Counted from the stretch's first letter, positions 1 through 12,459 are shown. The stretch is DNA of 64,000 bases from Ustulina deusta (GCA_023159155.1 JAJNNX010000054.1:310001-374000); one strand, 5' to 3'. The notes: a model not told the origin generated them from the sequence alone. A program made the numbers and translations.

Positions 1-268
1 ATTGGTGGGCTAAGATGCCTGAGCGGGTCAGGCATACCGAGGTGCAGCGTGGCTGAGGCAACCAGCCGCCGCCACGTCACATCTGGTGAGAATGCCTTGC
101 CATCCCTCATTTGCACCTGACCATAGGGACCAAAAGTGCGCTGTCTGTCTGTGAGTACACCGCCACCATTCCACTTCAACGCCTGCAACAAATTTCTCAC
201 CCTTCTTTCTGATGATTACTCTTTTGTCCTTATCACCTATATTGTTGCCTGGACCATCGGAGTCTTAG

Positions 269-3200
269 ATGGTTTTTGAGCAACATCAATTTGCGATGGC
301 AGGACCAAGACCCGATAGTTTTCAGAAAGCTCTCACGCGCTTCAAAAATACCCTTGATCCAAGCCTCGTCAATGAATTTTCCGTCTGCAATTTGCGTGAC
401 GTGCGCGATGTCTGCCAAGATATCCAGAACACGCACGGGCGGGAAGGGAGGCTTCGGTATATGGAACGGATTAAAGCCTTCATCGAGGCCATGGAACAGT
501 TTGGTAAAGTAATTGAACTGTTCGTGAATGTATCCGAAATTGTATGCTTCATTTGGGTGAGTGAGAGCTTCTATTTTCATCACCAGCGCTTGCTCACATT
601 TGACAGGGGCCCGTCAAATTCCTCCTCGGTGTAAGTGTGTATATGTGAGAAGATTTTTGCTCTCGGAGCCTGAAGCTTACCGTAGTCATTGACTTCAGAT
701 CGCGAGGACATATGTGGATTCTTTTGATAAGCTGCTCGACGTGTATAACCAGGTAGGAAATGCCATCCCTGGCCTTCTTCGTTACCAGACCGCTTTCGAG
801 GAACACCCTCCCCTAGCTACTGTACTCGAAGACTACTATTCGGATATCCTAGGATTTCACCAAGCGGCGCTCTCAATCTTTACACGGCCTAGTATGTCTT
901 TTTTTTTTCGTTCCTTGTTCCTTTTGTGGATTAATACCAACGGCGACGTTCTCCAGGATGGAAGAAACTATTCCACTCAACATGGAAAACCTTCGACAGT
1001 AAATTTGGACCCATTCTACAAAGTATTTCGAAGCGACGCGAACTTCTAGAAAGCGAGAAGGGATCAGCAACTCTCTACGAGATCCAAAAACTTCGAGAGG
1101 AAGTTTCGCACATGCAAGCAGAGCAAAGACGCCGAACAGCTCAAGAAGACATTGAAAAGCATAAGCGGCAGGTCTCTTACATCCACGAAAAGCTGGAAGC
1201 TCCGGATTATCGGATTGACCAAGAAATGTCGACCGAAGATAGACACGGGAACAGTTTAGGGATGTGGATATTTGAGGATCCTAATTTCCGCTCTTGGTCC
1301 AACAACGAGACGACGGGGCATGGTGTCTTATATGTCAACGGAGTGCCGGGGGCAGGTGGGTTGTCCTCAAGACCATCAACGAAGTACTAATAATTTTCAG
1401 GCAAAACAACACTCATGTCTGCTATCATCGAGAAGCTTTTGGATAGAAAATGCTCTGCGGGGAACAAGCACTGCGTCGCATATTTTTACTTCAAGCAAAA
1501 GCAGCCAAATAAAGAGTCACACAACAGTCTTCTCCGAGCAGTTTTGGCACAACTGATTGACCGTGATCCCACAATATCCGATTACCTTTTCGAGAAGATA
1601 TCCTCCATTGACGGGGTCAACTTAAGAGCAACAAAGATGCTTGAGAAATTAGTCAAGAAGGCTCTAGAAAGTTATCCACTTTCCTACATTGTGCTCGACG
1701 GCTTGGACGAATGTGCCCCAAATGAGGCGACAAAGTCGGTCAATTGGTTCCTTTCCCTCACCGATGGAGGACTGAAAGGGGCCAATGCGGTATTGCGTGT
1801 CTTGTTCTGCGGCCAACGAGACGGTAATCTAGAAATGCTCCTCGCAGACCAGTCTTCAATCTCCTTAGAGACTTCGGGTCACACTGAGGACATTCGCCAA
1901 TACTGTCGGGATTTTTGTGGTCGAATACGAAGGAAATTCAACATTCAACCAGAAATGGAAGAGATGATTATTTTCCGAGTTACAAAAGAAGCGCAAAGTA
2001 TTCTAACAAATCTAAGGTGCTCGTCATTGATGCTAACATGGTTGTAGGCATGTTCCTATACGCACGTGTTGTACTAGAGAATCTGTTGAATCAGACAAAA
2101 CTGTCTCGCTTAAGACAGGAAATTGAGCCGGGTACCTTTCCCCAAGGCATTGAAAAGGCGTGAGTGCACTTGCGCCACGAAAAATTTAATTTCAAAGCTT
2201 AAGCTGATAAACGCACCTACCATAGATACGAAAGGGTGGCTGTGCGGATATTTGAAACGTCATCTCTGGCCGAACGCGAGGATGCAACGAAAATATTGGG
2301 CTGGATTACTTGCGCCAGGCGGTTTCTTAGATGGCGCGAGATCCAGTCCCTTTTCTGCATCGACCCAATTAACGGAGATGTTGACTACGAAGAAAGAAGG
2401 CTTAGGGTCACTTGTAAAGAACTCTGCGGATCTCTCGTTGACGTACACTATGCGAAAAATAAGAAAACTGGTCCCGAGGACATGATCAAGATTGTTCACG
2501 AGTCTGCCCGAGAGTATGCCGTCAAATTCTGTCTTGAAACATGAGCTAATATGCGAAGATACCTTGTCCGAAGAAAATGGCTTGATGCTAGGCTCGAGCA
2601 TGCTAGAATTGCTATCTTCTGTTCGAGATATCTTACATCGAAACCCTTTAGCTATGGGATAAAAGACGAAGACGTTGTTATACAGGCTGTTAAGGGATAC
2701 TATGGTCTCCAAGACTACGCCGTCCAGTATTGGTTTGACCATTTCCGAGAGTGCACAAAGTCAATTATGATGTTGCATCCAGACCAACTCCGGGAGGTTA
2801 TGGAGAGTGCCCGAGTCTTTCTTGCGTCTTACGCACTCCCATCAAAGATCGCAAACCATTATGATACAAGTGGCCACGAGGGAGTTGCTATGTTCCTCAA
2901 AGAGCTTCCAGAAGATAGAAGTGAGAGAAACGCATATTTCAATCTTGAACTTCGAACAACCTTGATTCGGAACATAATGGAAACCATTCAACGCCCCGTT
3001 TTAAATCATACACAGCAAGAAACGGTTCTGAACCTCCATGGAGAAATAGCATCTTACAAATGTACCAAACCATGGTGTGGATATTTCACAGATGGGTTCA
3101 AAAACGGCAAAGATCGCAAACAACACATAAACCGTCATGACCTTCCCTTTTCCTGTCCATCCGAAGGGTGCTTTGCATTTCACCTGGGATATGACACGCA

Positions 3201-5065
3201 GGCCAAATTGGACAAACATAAGAAAAGTCACCACCCTAAACAGGATGATGATGATGGGATTGTGTTCCCCAAAATAGCCACCAAGAGGAAAGCAACTCTC
3301 ATGGTGGCTGCTTCACGGGGAGATTTAGATACGGTCAGGGCATTGTTGGATGCCGGAAACAGTGTCCGTGAAAGCAAGCGACGTTCTGGGGAGAGTCCAC
3401 TATATATGGCAGCAATCTCCGGCCACTTCGAGGTTTGCAAGGTGCTTCTTGAGAGGGGCGCAGAGGTCAATTTAGCTAATGATCTTGGCCGCACACCCCT
3501 TCACGCGGCGGTAGAGAGTGGAAATCGGGACATTGTACACCTACTTCTTAGCCAGGGAGAATGCCTACCGGACAAAGCTGACACACTCAATCGCTCGCCG
3601 TTTTGTGTGGCCTGTGCGTCTGGCCGTTTGGACATGGTCAAGTTGCTGCTTGAAACAGGAAAGATTCAACCTGATCGACGACCAAACAGCAATCCAGACT
3701 ACTTCAAGAATGAATCAAGGCTTGGGTCATCAATGCCACTCGATTACGCTTGTCGCGAAGGACACCTTGCTGTTGTACAGTACCTACTGCACCAGGGACT
3801 ATCCACATCAGTAGACTGGCACATCCTGGCAAGAGCGGCTGAGCAGGGCCATACGGCTATCGTTGACTTATTGCACCCGATAGCTGTCGAGAACAAACCC
3901 CTGAGCCTCTGTGATTGGGAAGACGTGCCGATATTGTCCAAAAAGGTGCGGGAGGGGTGGTCGGTCATTTTCAACCCTGCAATCCTCCGAGTTCTTGATG
4001 TCGACTTAGTGCACATTCTAAACGCCACGGCTGTGGTACATTGTATGCGATTCAGTCCCGACGGGAAGCACCTAGCGATTGGGTCTACTAACGCTCAAAT
4101 ATATGATGTGACCACAGGGGGGGAGCTACACACCCTTGAGTCAGTAACTCCCGGTATTCGACCCCCACGAGTCCAATTTGTTTGCTTCAGCCAGGATAGC
4201 AAGTACCTAGCGACTGGAGATGGCAGTTACCAGCAGGGGTTGGCTGGATATAACGCCGTGATTAGAGCATGTGTCCCTCAAAATTTCAGTATTTCGTGCT
4301 AATTTTGGTAGGTTTGGGACATCGCCATGGGAGCCATTCACAATAAAATATCGTGCCCCGATGGAATTACCTGTCTTGAATTCGGCCGCGGTAGCCGGGA
4401 GATTGTTTTTGGAAGCCCCGATGGCGCTGTGCGGCTGTGGGACATCGAGACCGACGCTGCCTCGTTGTTGGTGAGCACAGACCACGCCATTAACACCATC
4501 GCCCTTTCTCCAGACTCCAAGTTCTTAGCCGCGGCTTCTGGTGACAATTGTGTCCGGATGTGGGATATCCAGAATGGTTCCTTAGTCGAAGATTTCGAAC
4601 TTCCAGATGGCAGCACGGATGAGCCCTGCAGCATTGTATTCTCGCCTGACGGGCGCAAGTTTCTCAGCGGTGGCTCGGACGATACTCTCAAGGTATGGGA
4701 GCTCACGGCTCCCGAAAGAATCGCCGCCCAAGGGCCTAAAAGGGGCCGTTCTATCAAGATGTTTGAGGGGCACAAAGTGAGTCTGTAGAATTTCTGATAT
4801 TTAGCAAGCAGTGGGGTTCTAACAAGAGTAGGATATTGTTCGCAATGTTGCGTTCACCTCTGACGGGCAATTAGTGCTTTCCGGCTCCGTGATTGGCCAG
4901 GTTGGGTTCTGGAACCCTTGTACAGGCCAACAACAATTCAAGCTCCATGCACATTTGGGTCCGCTCTTTTCGATGGCCACAAGCCCTACTGGGGGCTACT
5001 TTGCTACCAGTTCTTCGGATGAGACGGTGCGAATTTGGAAATACACCAAGGTTGATGGGGCGTAG
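269..5065 (+). CDS. NACHT-ankyrin NLR-like protein with Tup1-like WD40 C-terminus
   Basis: Ten exons: 269-556, 607-630, 699-891, 957-1355, 1401-1997, 2048-2159, 2226-2513, 2559-4257, 4312-4776, 4832-5065 (4299 nt, 1432 aa). Order: fungal NLR N-terminal helical region (residues 1-250); NACHT with P-loop GVPGAGKTTL near 297-306, its glycine codon split by an intron, and Walker B IVLDGLDE near 397; winged-helix-like part ending HESAREYLV; two C2H2-like fingers (about 800-858); ankyrin repeats (about 876-1078); WD40 propeller (about 1120-1430). The propeller and the linker before it (IFNPAILRVLDVDLVHIL) resemble Tup1/RcoA, as do QIYDVTTG, GPKRGRSIKMFEGH and SPTGGYFATSSSD. An in-frame TGA at 2542 lies inside the 45-bp intron 2514-2558, so the gene reads as intact. 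Family role (known): intracellular non-self or danger sensing, sometimes triggering cell death. What this propeller detects is inference. The donors at 1998 and 4258 are weak. An alternative start is ATG at 296. Confidence 0.88.
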
Positions 5066-7081
5066 AAATCTATCAGACTAGCTGATCGATGAATGGTGAA
5101 AATTAGTAATAGTCACCTCCGCTGTTGGCGCCGCCGGGGTTGACCGAGGTACTGCAAACGGAAAGGTCATGTGCCCGACGATGTGCTACCTCGCGGTTGA
5201 TCAACAATGGCTGGTTCCCTGCATCCCTGAATATGATTTTATCTCATACCTAATACCTAGAATACTAGCGGGCTTCAGGTTCGATACGTAAACCCGTAAT
5301 GAAGATCTCCCCTCCGTCCGTGTTGATTTATGCGTGAGTTTTAACATCTCTGTCTTAATAGCCGTAGGGACAGTCAGCTTATCGATCAAGATCTCAAATT
5401 GGAAGTTGGGTTTAATGAATCGAAATTATTGAATTTATTGCCCTTCTTCATTTTCTCGCACTTAGTCTCTATCGCTGTTTGAGTTGAGTCAACAGCTGGG
5501 GCATCCTGGCGGCTCCTGGGGTCCAGATTTGTTTCTTCGGTATGAGAGCGGTAGACTTCCTTCACAGGAGGCATATCGCCCTGTGTCGCCGGAGAATCGA
5601 CCAAGTCTCAAACAATTTCCCTTCTTCCCGTGCAATGGTGGTGCTCAGAAGCAGGCTGGGCCTCCGACCAGCCGCGCGGAGTTGGCGGAAGTTCCCGTAG
5701 GGGATCACGGTAGGAATCCACCAAAGCGTGCGCAATCATGCATTCGTTTCACAGTGGTTGCTCCAAAATAACCTGTAATGCGCTTCTGAATAACTCACAA
5801 TCTAGATAGAAAACGTCTAGCTCCAAAGATCCTTAAATGCTCGATTTCCCCTCTCATCATAACGCGCTATTGTTATCGCTTTGTAGAATAGTTTTAGAAT
5901 TTTATGATCATAAAGGCATAGTCCCAATCTACTAGAATCGCCTCCCTCTAGGTACAGTGCAACGCATCTGAGCAGGTCTCAGAGATTGCGCAATACCCAC
6001 AGTGCACAAGACCCTACAATATGCCAGAGGTCGGAATGCAAAGCCAGGATGCCACAGCACATAACACATCCGCGAACTTCGTTACACAGGCCTTGGGGTC
6101 TGGTCGCATCTCTTTAGCCCGGCATGGTAAAGGAGGTTGTATGAGAAAGAGATATAGCCGAGTGTGCCCCCGACTGTATGTTTCCCTCAAGTGAGTGTCC
6201 CTGTATCGACGGACATGCCAAATTGAGCCCCGACTCTTCTGATTTAAAGGGGCTTAATCACCAACAAGGCTAGCGCCGCGCGTCGGGTTTTCCTCCGTCA
6301 CCTCTTTTTCCACCTCCCACGAAGGGGGTGGTTTTTAGGTGGTCGGGAAGGTTTTTTAGGCGCTTATAACCTACCTACCCTCCTTAGCCCCTGGCCTCTC
6401 AAAATGAACAACAATAGTTGGGGCATGAGTTTGGGCAGCTATTCGAGTCCTGATCGGCACTTAGCCGGCGTAACGAAGGCAACACCGAGCCTACGGCTAG
6501 TGGCTGGCCTCAACACGGCGTAAGTACCGACCAGGCCTCGAGTAGACTCATGCTCCCCCAATATATGCGTTCAAACCAATGCTAGGCTTGCTGTATGATT
6601 AAACGCGCCCTTTTTACCTTCCGGTCAATCATTATCAGTCTGGACGTCTGTTTGCGTGCTTTAAGAGGTATTGAGGGCCAACCATTGCTCAATTAGGGCG
6701 AAGAACTTGTAACTCTTCTAGTTGAAGTTATCCTGACCGCAGGAGAGTGCTTGGACTTATGGGGATGACACCTCTATTCCCGGGCAATGGCCGTTACCAA
6801 TCATCATCAATTTTATCAGCCCCTCAAATAGCATTCATGATATGGCGATCCTAGCCAAAATACATACCCAGTATTCATTCAATCGATTCTGGATGTGATC
6901 CTAGATGTGTTGATATAAATACTGAGGATCAGCTGCACATTTATCAAACTTGTGCAATCCTCTGTGCACACAAGAAACAATCTCAAAATGCTGGTTTACC
7001 TAATCAGGTCACACACATATACATATGTCTATTGGATTTGCCGCTATGTATAAAAGACGCCTCAAAGTCTTAATATGGTTC
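5066..7081. other. Intergenic, no supported gene
   Basis: No frame here shows family motifs or a convincing start. A 95-codon frame near 5484-5771 and a 40-codon frame at 6403 have no supporting features. The stretch 6280-6420 has T-rich and C-rich blocks. The 3' end of the polygalacturonase gene begins at 7082. Confidence 0.5.
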
Positions 7082-8521
7082 TCAAGAGCACTTGGTGACC
7101 GAAGGCACGTTGGTGCATTTGCTATAAGTCTTACCTCCGGTGACGGCAACATTCGACCACGTCCAATCGGAGCACGAGCCACTTCCACAAGTGATAACAA
7201 CATCATAGCCACTGCTTGAGACAGCGCTAGTTCCGACAATATTCTTAACGGTCAAGTCCGTGACTGCGAGGTCCGAAGTTAGTAATGATGATCTCGCGCA
7301 AGATTGAAGGTTTGCTTACTGGGAATACCGCTGGACGCAGTACCGCCATCGAGGTCACCGCCGTCGTAGTTCTGCTCAATGAGGATTCCGTACTTGCTAA
7401 TGCCGGAGAGGGTGATATCGTCGTATAATACACCCGAGATTGTTCCAGTGTCGCCTTCAATGGCCTTAATGCGAATGCCTAGCTATTCGTCAGTACACTA
7501 GTATTGAGATCGAGCTATTCCGAGCTTCTAGGCGCAGCTCACCGTTTACTGAGTTGGTAACCGTTGATGTAGTGAAGCTGACGTTGCTGACTGTGTTGTC
7601 ATCTCGGCCGCCAACAGATCCGATAGATAAACCATGTCCACCCGAGCAGTAGCCGTTTCTAAAAGTAATGCCCTGGTACAGCTTGTTAGTTGCAGTGTAG
7701 GAGAGGCAAACATTTGACTAACTGTCCCTGAATTGACTGCTACACAATCGTCCTGATTATAGACAGTAGCGTACTCTGCTTCTCATTAGTTTCGATGTGC
7801 ATCAATATTGAAATCACCAAGGAGACTAGAGATCTCAAGTGATGATCTATAGAGCAGGGGAGAATATACCGATGAGAACGTCCCTCGAAGCGCCGATATC
7901 GAATGCATCGGTATTGGCACCAAGGCTGTCGCCAGCAGAAGCATCAATGGTGATATAGGCCAATTCCAGGTTCGACACGCCGTTGATGCTGAAGACTTGG
8001 ACGGGCGGATTAAGAATCTTCAAGTTCTCAATAAGCGAGTCGGTGAGATCATGAGCTTGGAAGAACTTAGGCTTCGTCTTCCCGCCATTGCCACCCTCGC
8101 CGTCCCAATAAGAAGCACCATTACCGTTCAGGATAGATCCACCCGAGGCCTCACCAGCTACCTTGACGTTTGTGCCACTAACGGCGAAGAGCGGACCTTC
8201 CCACTCCTCATACTCGAAAGTCGTCTCACCCTGGAAGATGACCACTGTCTCGTCAGGCAGATCGGTCATGTCCAACGTGACACCGCCCGGCACAGTCAAG
8301 GCATCGAGGATGATGGTCGAGCAAGAAGCCTTGGACACGCTAGCTGACGAATAACCCGCTGTGCCGGTAAACTTGCAGGTCGCGGCACGCTTGGCAATAG
8401 CTCGTGCAACGACCTCTGGGCTGGGGGCCGCAGTGGGCGCTGGGGGGGCGGCCGGGATGGCCAGTACCGGAGCGGCCGCTGCGGACAGCAGAAGTACCGC
8501 CAAGTTCTGCGAAAAGTGCAT
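7082..8521 (-). CDS. Secreted endopolygalacturonase (GH28)
   Basis: Five exons on the minus strand: 8521-7870, 7775-7723, 7672-7543, 7478-7320, 7263-7082 (1176 nt, 391 aa). Signal peptide at about 1-20 and a Kex2-type KR at 44-45 ending a short propeptide. All GH28 active-site signatures are present: NTD (203-205), QDDC with D226 and D227, GHG with H248, and RIK with R281 and K283. Family knowledge: an inverting hydrolase that cuts alpha-1,4-galacturonan in pectin, outside the cell. Length fits fungal endo-PGs. The start at 8521 is preferred because it begins the signal peptide; an upstream in-frame ATG at 8590 would bury it. Intron ends are GT..AG throughout. The leader has a TATA-like box and three GCCAAG hexamers, listed separately. 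Confidence 0.95.
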
Positions 8522-8575
8522 CGTAAACAAAGCTTTGGGGGCGAGAGGAGAGAGTTTCAGTGTAGTATCGCCGTA

Positions 8576-8601
8576 GCCAAGCGACGCCAAGTAACGCCAA
8601 G
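8576..8601. promoter_or_regulatory. Three phased GCCAAG hexamers (PacC-type sites)
   Basis: GCCAAG occurs at 8576-8581, 8586-8591 and 8596-8601, exactly 10 bp apart, between the TATA-like box and the start codon of the polygalacturonase. GCCARG is the published core for the pH regulator PacC. Helical phasing makes chance less likely. The position near the presumed transcription start is unusual for an activator site. Function is inferred. Confidence 0.5.
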
Positions 8602-8614
8602 CAGGAGGCTAAGC

Positions 8615-8628
8615 CTGGGGATTAAATA
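8615..8628 (-). promoter_or_regulatory. TATA-like box and possible CreA site of polygalacturonase
   Basis: Read on the minus strand, TATTTAAT at 8628-8621 lies about 100 bp upstream of the ATG. CTGGGG at 8615-8620 on the plus strand fits the CreA/Cre1 consensus SYGGRG, as expected for a carbon-repressed pectinase, but a single hexamer is weak evidence. Confidence 0.4.
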
Positions 8629-10552
8629 CCAGTCGGCCGGCTGGCCCTTCCTTCACTTTCATGACCTGTGTCATATCGATCTTGCCCGGGCCTTGTTCGG
8701 TGAATTCCTATCTTTGTAATAAGTGCATTTTCGCACCACTCAGCGCGCCGTGGCCTATCAGCTCGAGAGCGGATACTTCCGTTCGCTTTTGTGACAGGGC
8801 TCTGCTAGGGGTAATTGCCCCGAATTATCATAGTGTAGTCGAGGTGAAAATGAAAATTCCTCCAATCGCATCCATTCTCGACGCCTGGTATGAATTTGGA
8901 GATAAGCTTAGAATTTGCACATGAACTTCACGTGGATTTGGGTAATTTGGAAGCTCTCGTATGTTACAGTACTTTATCCAGATAAAGTGGCTAAGTCAAA
9001 GCTCTTATTGGTGGACTTCCATCCTCCACAGTTCGAACAATCTTGAAAGCAGCCTTCCATACACCTTCCCACCCCAAAGCTTTATTGGCATCGTGAGATG
9101 TTACTTATACCATCGACCCTGCACTGGTGATGTAACTTTGTCTGATTCGGTCCCAAACACTAGCAGCTGGTAGTCATGCTGCTCGTACCATTCGGGCGGC
9201 ATGGGAAGAACACCCCATCGTATCTTACTTCTCGCGATCTTCTCTCGCTCATTAAAGTGCCTAATCTTGGTGCCTACTATTAATGGTCCTAACTGGCGAG
9301 ATTAAGTTTTTTTCTCGAAGGTCGTGTAGGTCAGGTCAACGTGTCTGGATATATATATACTCTGAGACTCCAAGGCAGTATGGTATATGCCTTGTGTTCC
9401 TTGCTACCAGATGCCTAACCACCGCCAGCCAGCCAATCAACCTAGCACAGCCATCAAATCATTCTAGCTTAATTGACTGTACTGGCTTAGATAGATACGT
9501 AGCCTCTCCGAGGCTTAGTACCTCTTAGGGTCCCGTCCCCTTAGAGGGTTATAATACCTCAAATATCACAAGAACTCCCCCCCCCCCCCTTTTACGTCAT
9601 TATATTTATTCAATACATGCTGAAGTGGAGTTGTGTGGATGTGGCTGAAACATGTGGCTAAAGGACTCTCGCCATGGCTTTATACTGAAGTGGTGTGAGT
9701 GGGTCACAGGGGCTAGCTAGTACGTGCATCCATGAGCCACTCGGTGGCTTTTTTCGTCTGGGGTAATTATAAACACCATGGGCGTCGATTTCCATGGGGA
9801 ATTTTGGAAGGGGGCACCTACAACATAGCTAGTACTACGAATGAACTCATATTTCTCATTTCATATACTTGATCAATTGATTCCCCAAGAGAATAGAGCG
9901 ATTGCTATGCTAGGAAGTGTAGGTTCAGCCTATCTCCTAGTGTACGGGCGCTGTCATGTCTCCATATGCCGTGAACAGCTATTTACAGTTGCCCACTTCA
10001 ATACATAGCATCCTGGTTAGGTTTTATCGTTGAATTTTATTACTGATTATGAAGTTTCCTATTTAATGATTCTATATTGTGCATATAATGTTGAAGAGGT
10101 TCTGGCATCCAAAATTGGAGTCCCCTTTACCGCGTTCGCCCCCCCATAGAACCAGAATAAAGTAAATAAATAACAGCTATTACTATTGATAGAAAAGATA
10201 ACTGTGGCACAAGGGGGCCTGGTTGCAGGTAGTATAGGGGATTCCATTTTCAGATCCCAAAGCGTCCAGTCCTGAAGGCTTCCATACTAACTCTTTAATA
10301 TTTGTATGCAATATATGCTACACCTAAAGACTCAATAAAGGGAAAATAAACATTAACAAAGTCTATTGTTGCAAGTGTGCAAAAGCACAAGACAAAGAAT
10401 AGTCAAGAGTCTTTATCAGTAGTAAAATAACATAAAAAGCAGTTATTAAGCCGTCATAGGATTTAGAGGGGAGAACTAACTATCCCCCAACCGCTTCATT
10501 ATTAGCAATAGAATCACCAACAGAACCAACTTACAAAATAGCCGTTCGAATC
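8629..10552. other. Intergenic, no supported gene
   Basis: Only short unsupported frames. It includes a run of 13 C at 9577-9589 and several TATATA stretches. The first few hundred bases are the upstream region of the polygalacturonase. Confidence 0.5.
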
Positions 10553-10897
10553 ATGACTAGTATGAGAGCTAAAACCGAGTCTGCCAATATCCATTCACCC
10601 GCCGGGGTCATTCTTCCCGGAGGCTGTATTCTCGAACTCGACAAACTCGGTCTACCTACCAGCCCGAACATCAAGCATAGTGCGGATATATGCCTTTGCC
10701 ACAATCATCAGGATGAGATTTACATAAAGTATCTAATTATGTGGCAGGCTAAATACTCAGAAGAGTTGCAGCTCGACAAGACCAAGGCTACAACTATGGC
10801 CTGCCGCTTAATTGAAGAGTGGAAGCTGAAAGTCCCAAGATGGCTTGAGCCAAGTGTCCAGCAGTGGGCGGAACTTCTCAAGGAGCAAGGAAAGTAA
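10553..10897 (+). CDS. Small hypothetical protein
   Basis: A single-exon frame of 114 codons with no signal peptide or membrane segment. The C-terminal half is charged and helical in character, with LIEEWKLKVPRWLE and WAELLKEQ, and reads more like protein than the frames around it. No domain recognised and no homologue named. It lies in a gene-poor stretch between the pectinase and a dispersed repeat, so it may also be a relic or chance frame. Confidence 0.35.
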   Translation: MTSMRAKTESANIHSPAGVILPGGCILELDKLGLPTSPNIKHSADICLCHNHQDEIYIKYLIMWQAKYSEELQLDKTKATTMACRLIEEWKLKVPRWLEPSVQQWAELLKEQGK

Positions 10898-11049
10898 GCG
10901 GAGCTGAATGCATGTAGTGTTAGGTTGGGTTCCCTGAACCCTAGTCATTAGTCTTGGCGCAGATAATAGCCCGTGTGCTAAACTGTTATCTATCTTATGT
11001 CCACACTATAATTGGGGTCTGCGAGCACAGGTCCTATAAGAAAATGGGC

Positions 11050-11180
11050 GGCTCAGCCAAAAAGATGTTGTATTGTGAATGGAGGGTCCTAGCCGTACAG
11101 GTTCCAGCTAAATACAGTGGGAATCTGACTGTGACTCCCCCAACTACCTAGTATTACACCCAGTGGACCTATCCACTCTA
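11050..11180 (+). repeat. Dispersed repeat, copy A
   Basis: Shares an identical 20-mer (11057-11076) and the 14-mer CAGCTAAATACAGT (11105-11118) in the same order and spacing with 52303-52433, followed in both by TTACACCCA..GGACCT..CCACT. This is probably a decayed mobile-element fragment. No terminal repeats or coding sequence identified. Confidence 0.7.
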
Positions 11181-11978
11181 TAATATTGTTAAAGCGTGCA
11201 AATACCTACTCAAGGGAGGCTGATCTCCACCCGAGTGTTGGCTTCCGCGACACCATCATTATGAGCTACACAAGTCCTTATGCCAGCATCCTAGTTAACT
11301 AGACGGGATACTTTGTCTTCACCCCGCATCTCGGATGTTTCGGCGGGAGACTATCTGGATGTGGAGACTCCGTAGCAGGCAAAGAGCTTGACCGAAAACC
11401 CATTTCGGTTTGTGGTCCATGTGGTCAAGTGACAATGCATTCATCATTCTCCTCGAAGGATTGGTCACGGAGATTGACGTCACTCTTGTCTAAAGTCTAC
11501 GGATCCGTCACCCTGCCCTTCGTACAGGTTGATGCCCTACTAATGTCTAGCGTTTGTCCATTATGTCCTTGTCTGCATCGAGAATTATGTTCGTTAGGGC
11601 GCGCTAAACTTGTAGAGTCAGGAGGTGTGTTTAATTTGCTAATTGATCTTATTTTATGACAAAACCGGTGCTTATCCTAGGTGCCTCTGCATTGGGTTCA
11701 GCAAGTAGCCTTGTGGCAGGTACGATAGGACAGTGTATAAGAATACTCCTCACGCTGAATTCCATGTCAATTACTCCACCCATCCTACAACAATTACAAC
11801 TGGTCACTTACTCTACCCCATCAACAACATCAATCATCTACTTGCTACCATAACAGGCTCCGTAATATTAACAACCCGTCCCCCCTCCCCCCTTGTTTGA
11901 TCGCCATTCTTCTCTTTTACATTGCACCGAACTTTTTTGTGCCGTATGACAAGGTTTATAGGTCATCGGGCGTGGTAG

Positions 11979-12002
11979 GTGTGTGTGTGTGTGTGTGTGT
12001 GT
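11979..12002 (+). repeat. (GT)12 microsatellite
   Basis: Twelve uninterrupted GT dinucleotides in non-coding DNA, followed by ATAACG. Confidence 0.95.
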
Positions 12003-12459
12003 ATAACGAGACAACCATCCTTGTAAATCATGACTTGACATGGAATTTATCTAGCCTATTTAAACATCAGGAGGTTAATGATCTTCACATGAACTACTAG
12101 TTCGACTTGAGGTTGATGGTTAATCACGACTAGCCGCGCTCGTCAGAGACACAAGCGGGGCGATCCTGCAGTCAGTGACCAGGTAGTGACAAAATGTCAA
12201 CATATTCAAGCCGATATAGATTCGTCAGCTCTTTGCCAAGACATGTGATCAATTCGAAGGAAGAATGTATATATATATGCGTCCAGCTGCACTCTGGTTA
12301 TTTTGAAAGTTAAGATTGCCGAAGTCAGGTCAACACTAGCAGTTATCCCAACCTCATCACCACGTTCTCCTTTACCCTGAACTTGTATTGGGCTCGTATC
12401 ATTACTACTGCACTTACATCACCGTCTAAAACGCCAGACACCAGAAGTCAAAGGCAACA

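Noticed and set aside
8522..8590. 23-residue N-terminal extension of polygalacturonase
   Set aside because: Would place residues before a well-formed signal peptide and runs through the GCCAAG array and presumed leader.
11979..12002. GT repeat as coding Val/Cys repeat
   Set aside because: The surrounding 67-codon frame has no other protein character; it is a simple microsatellite.
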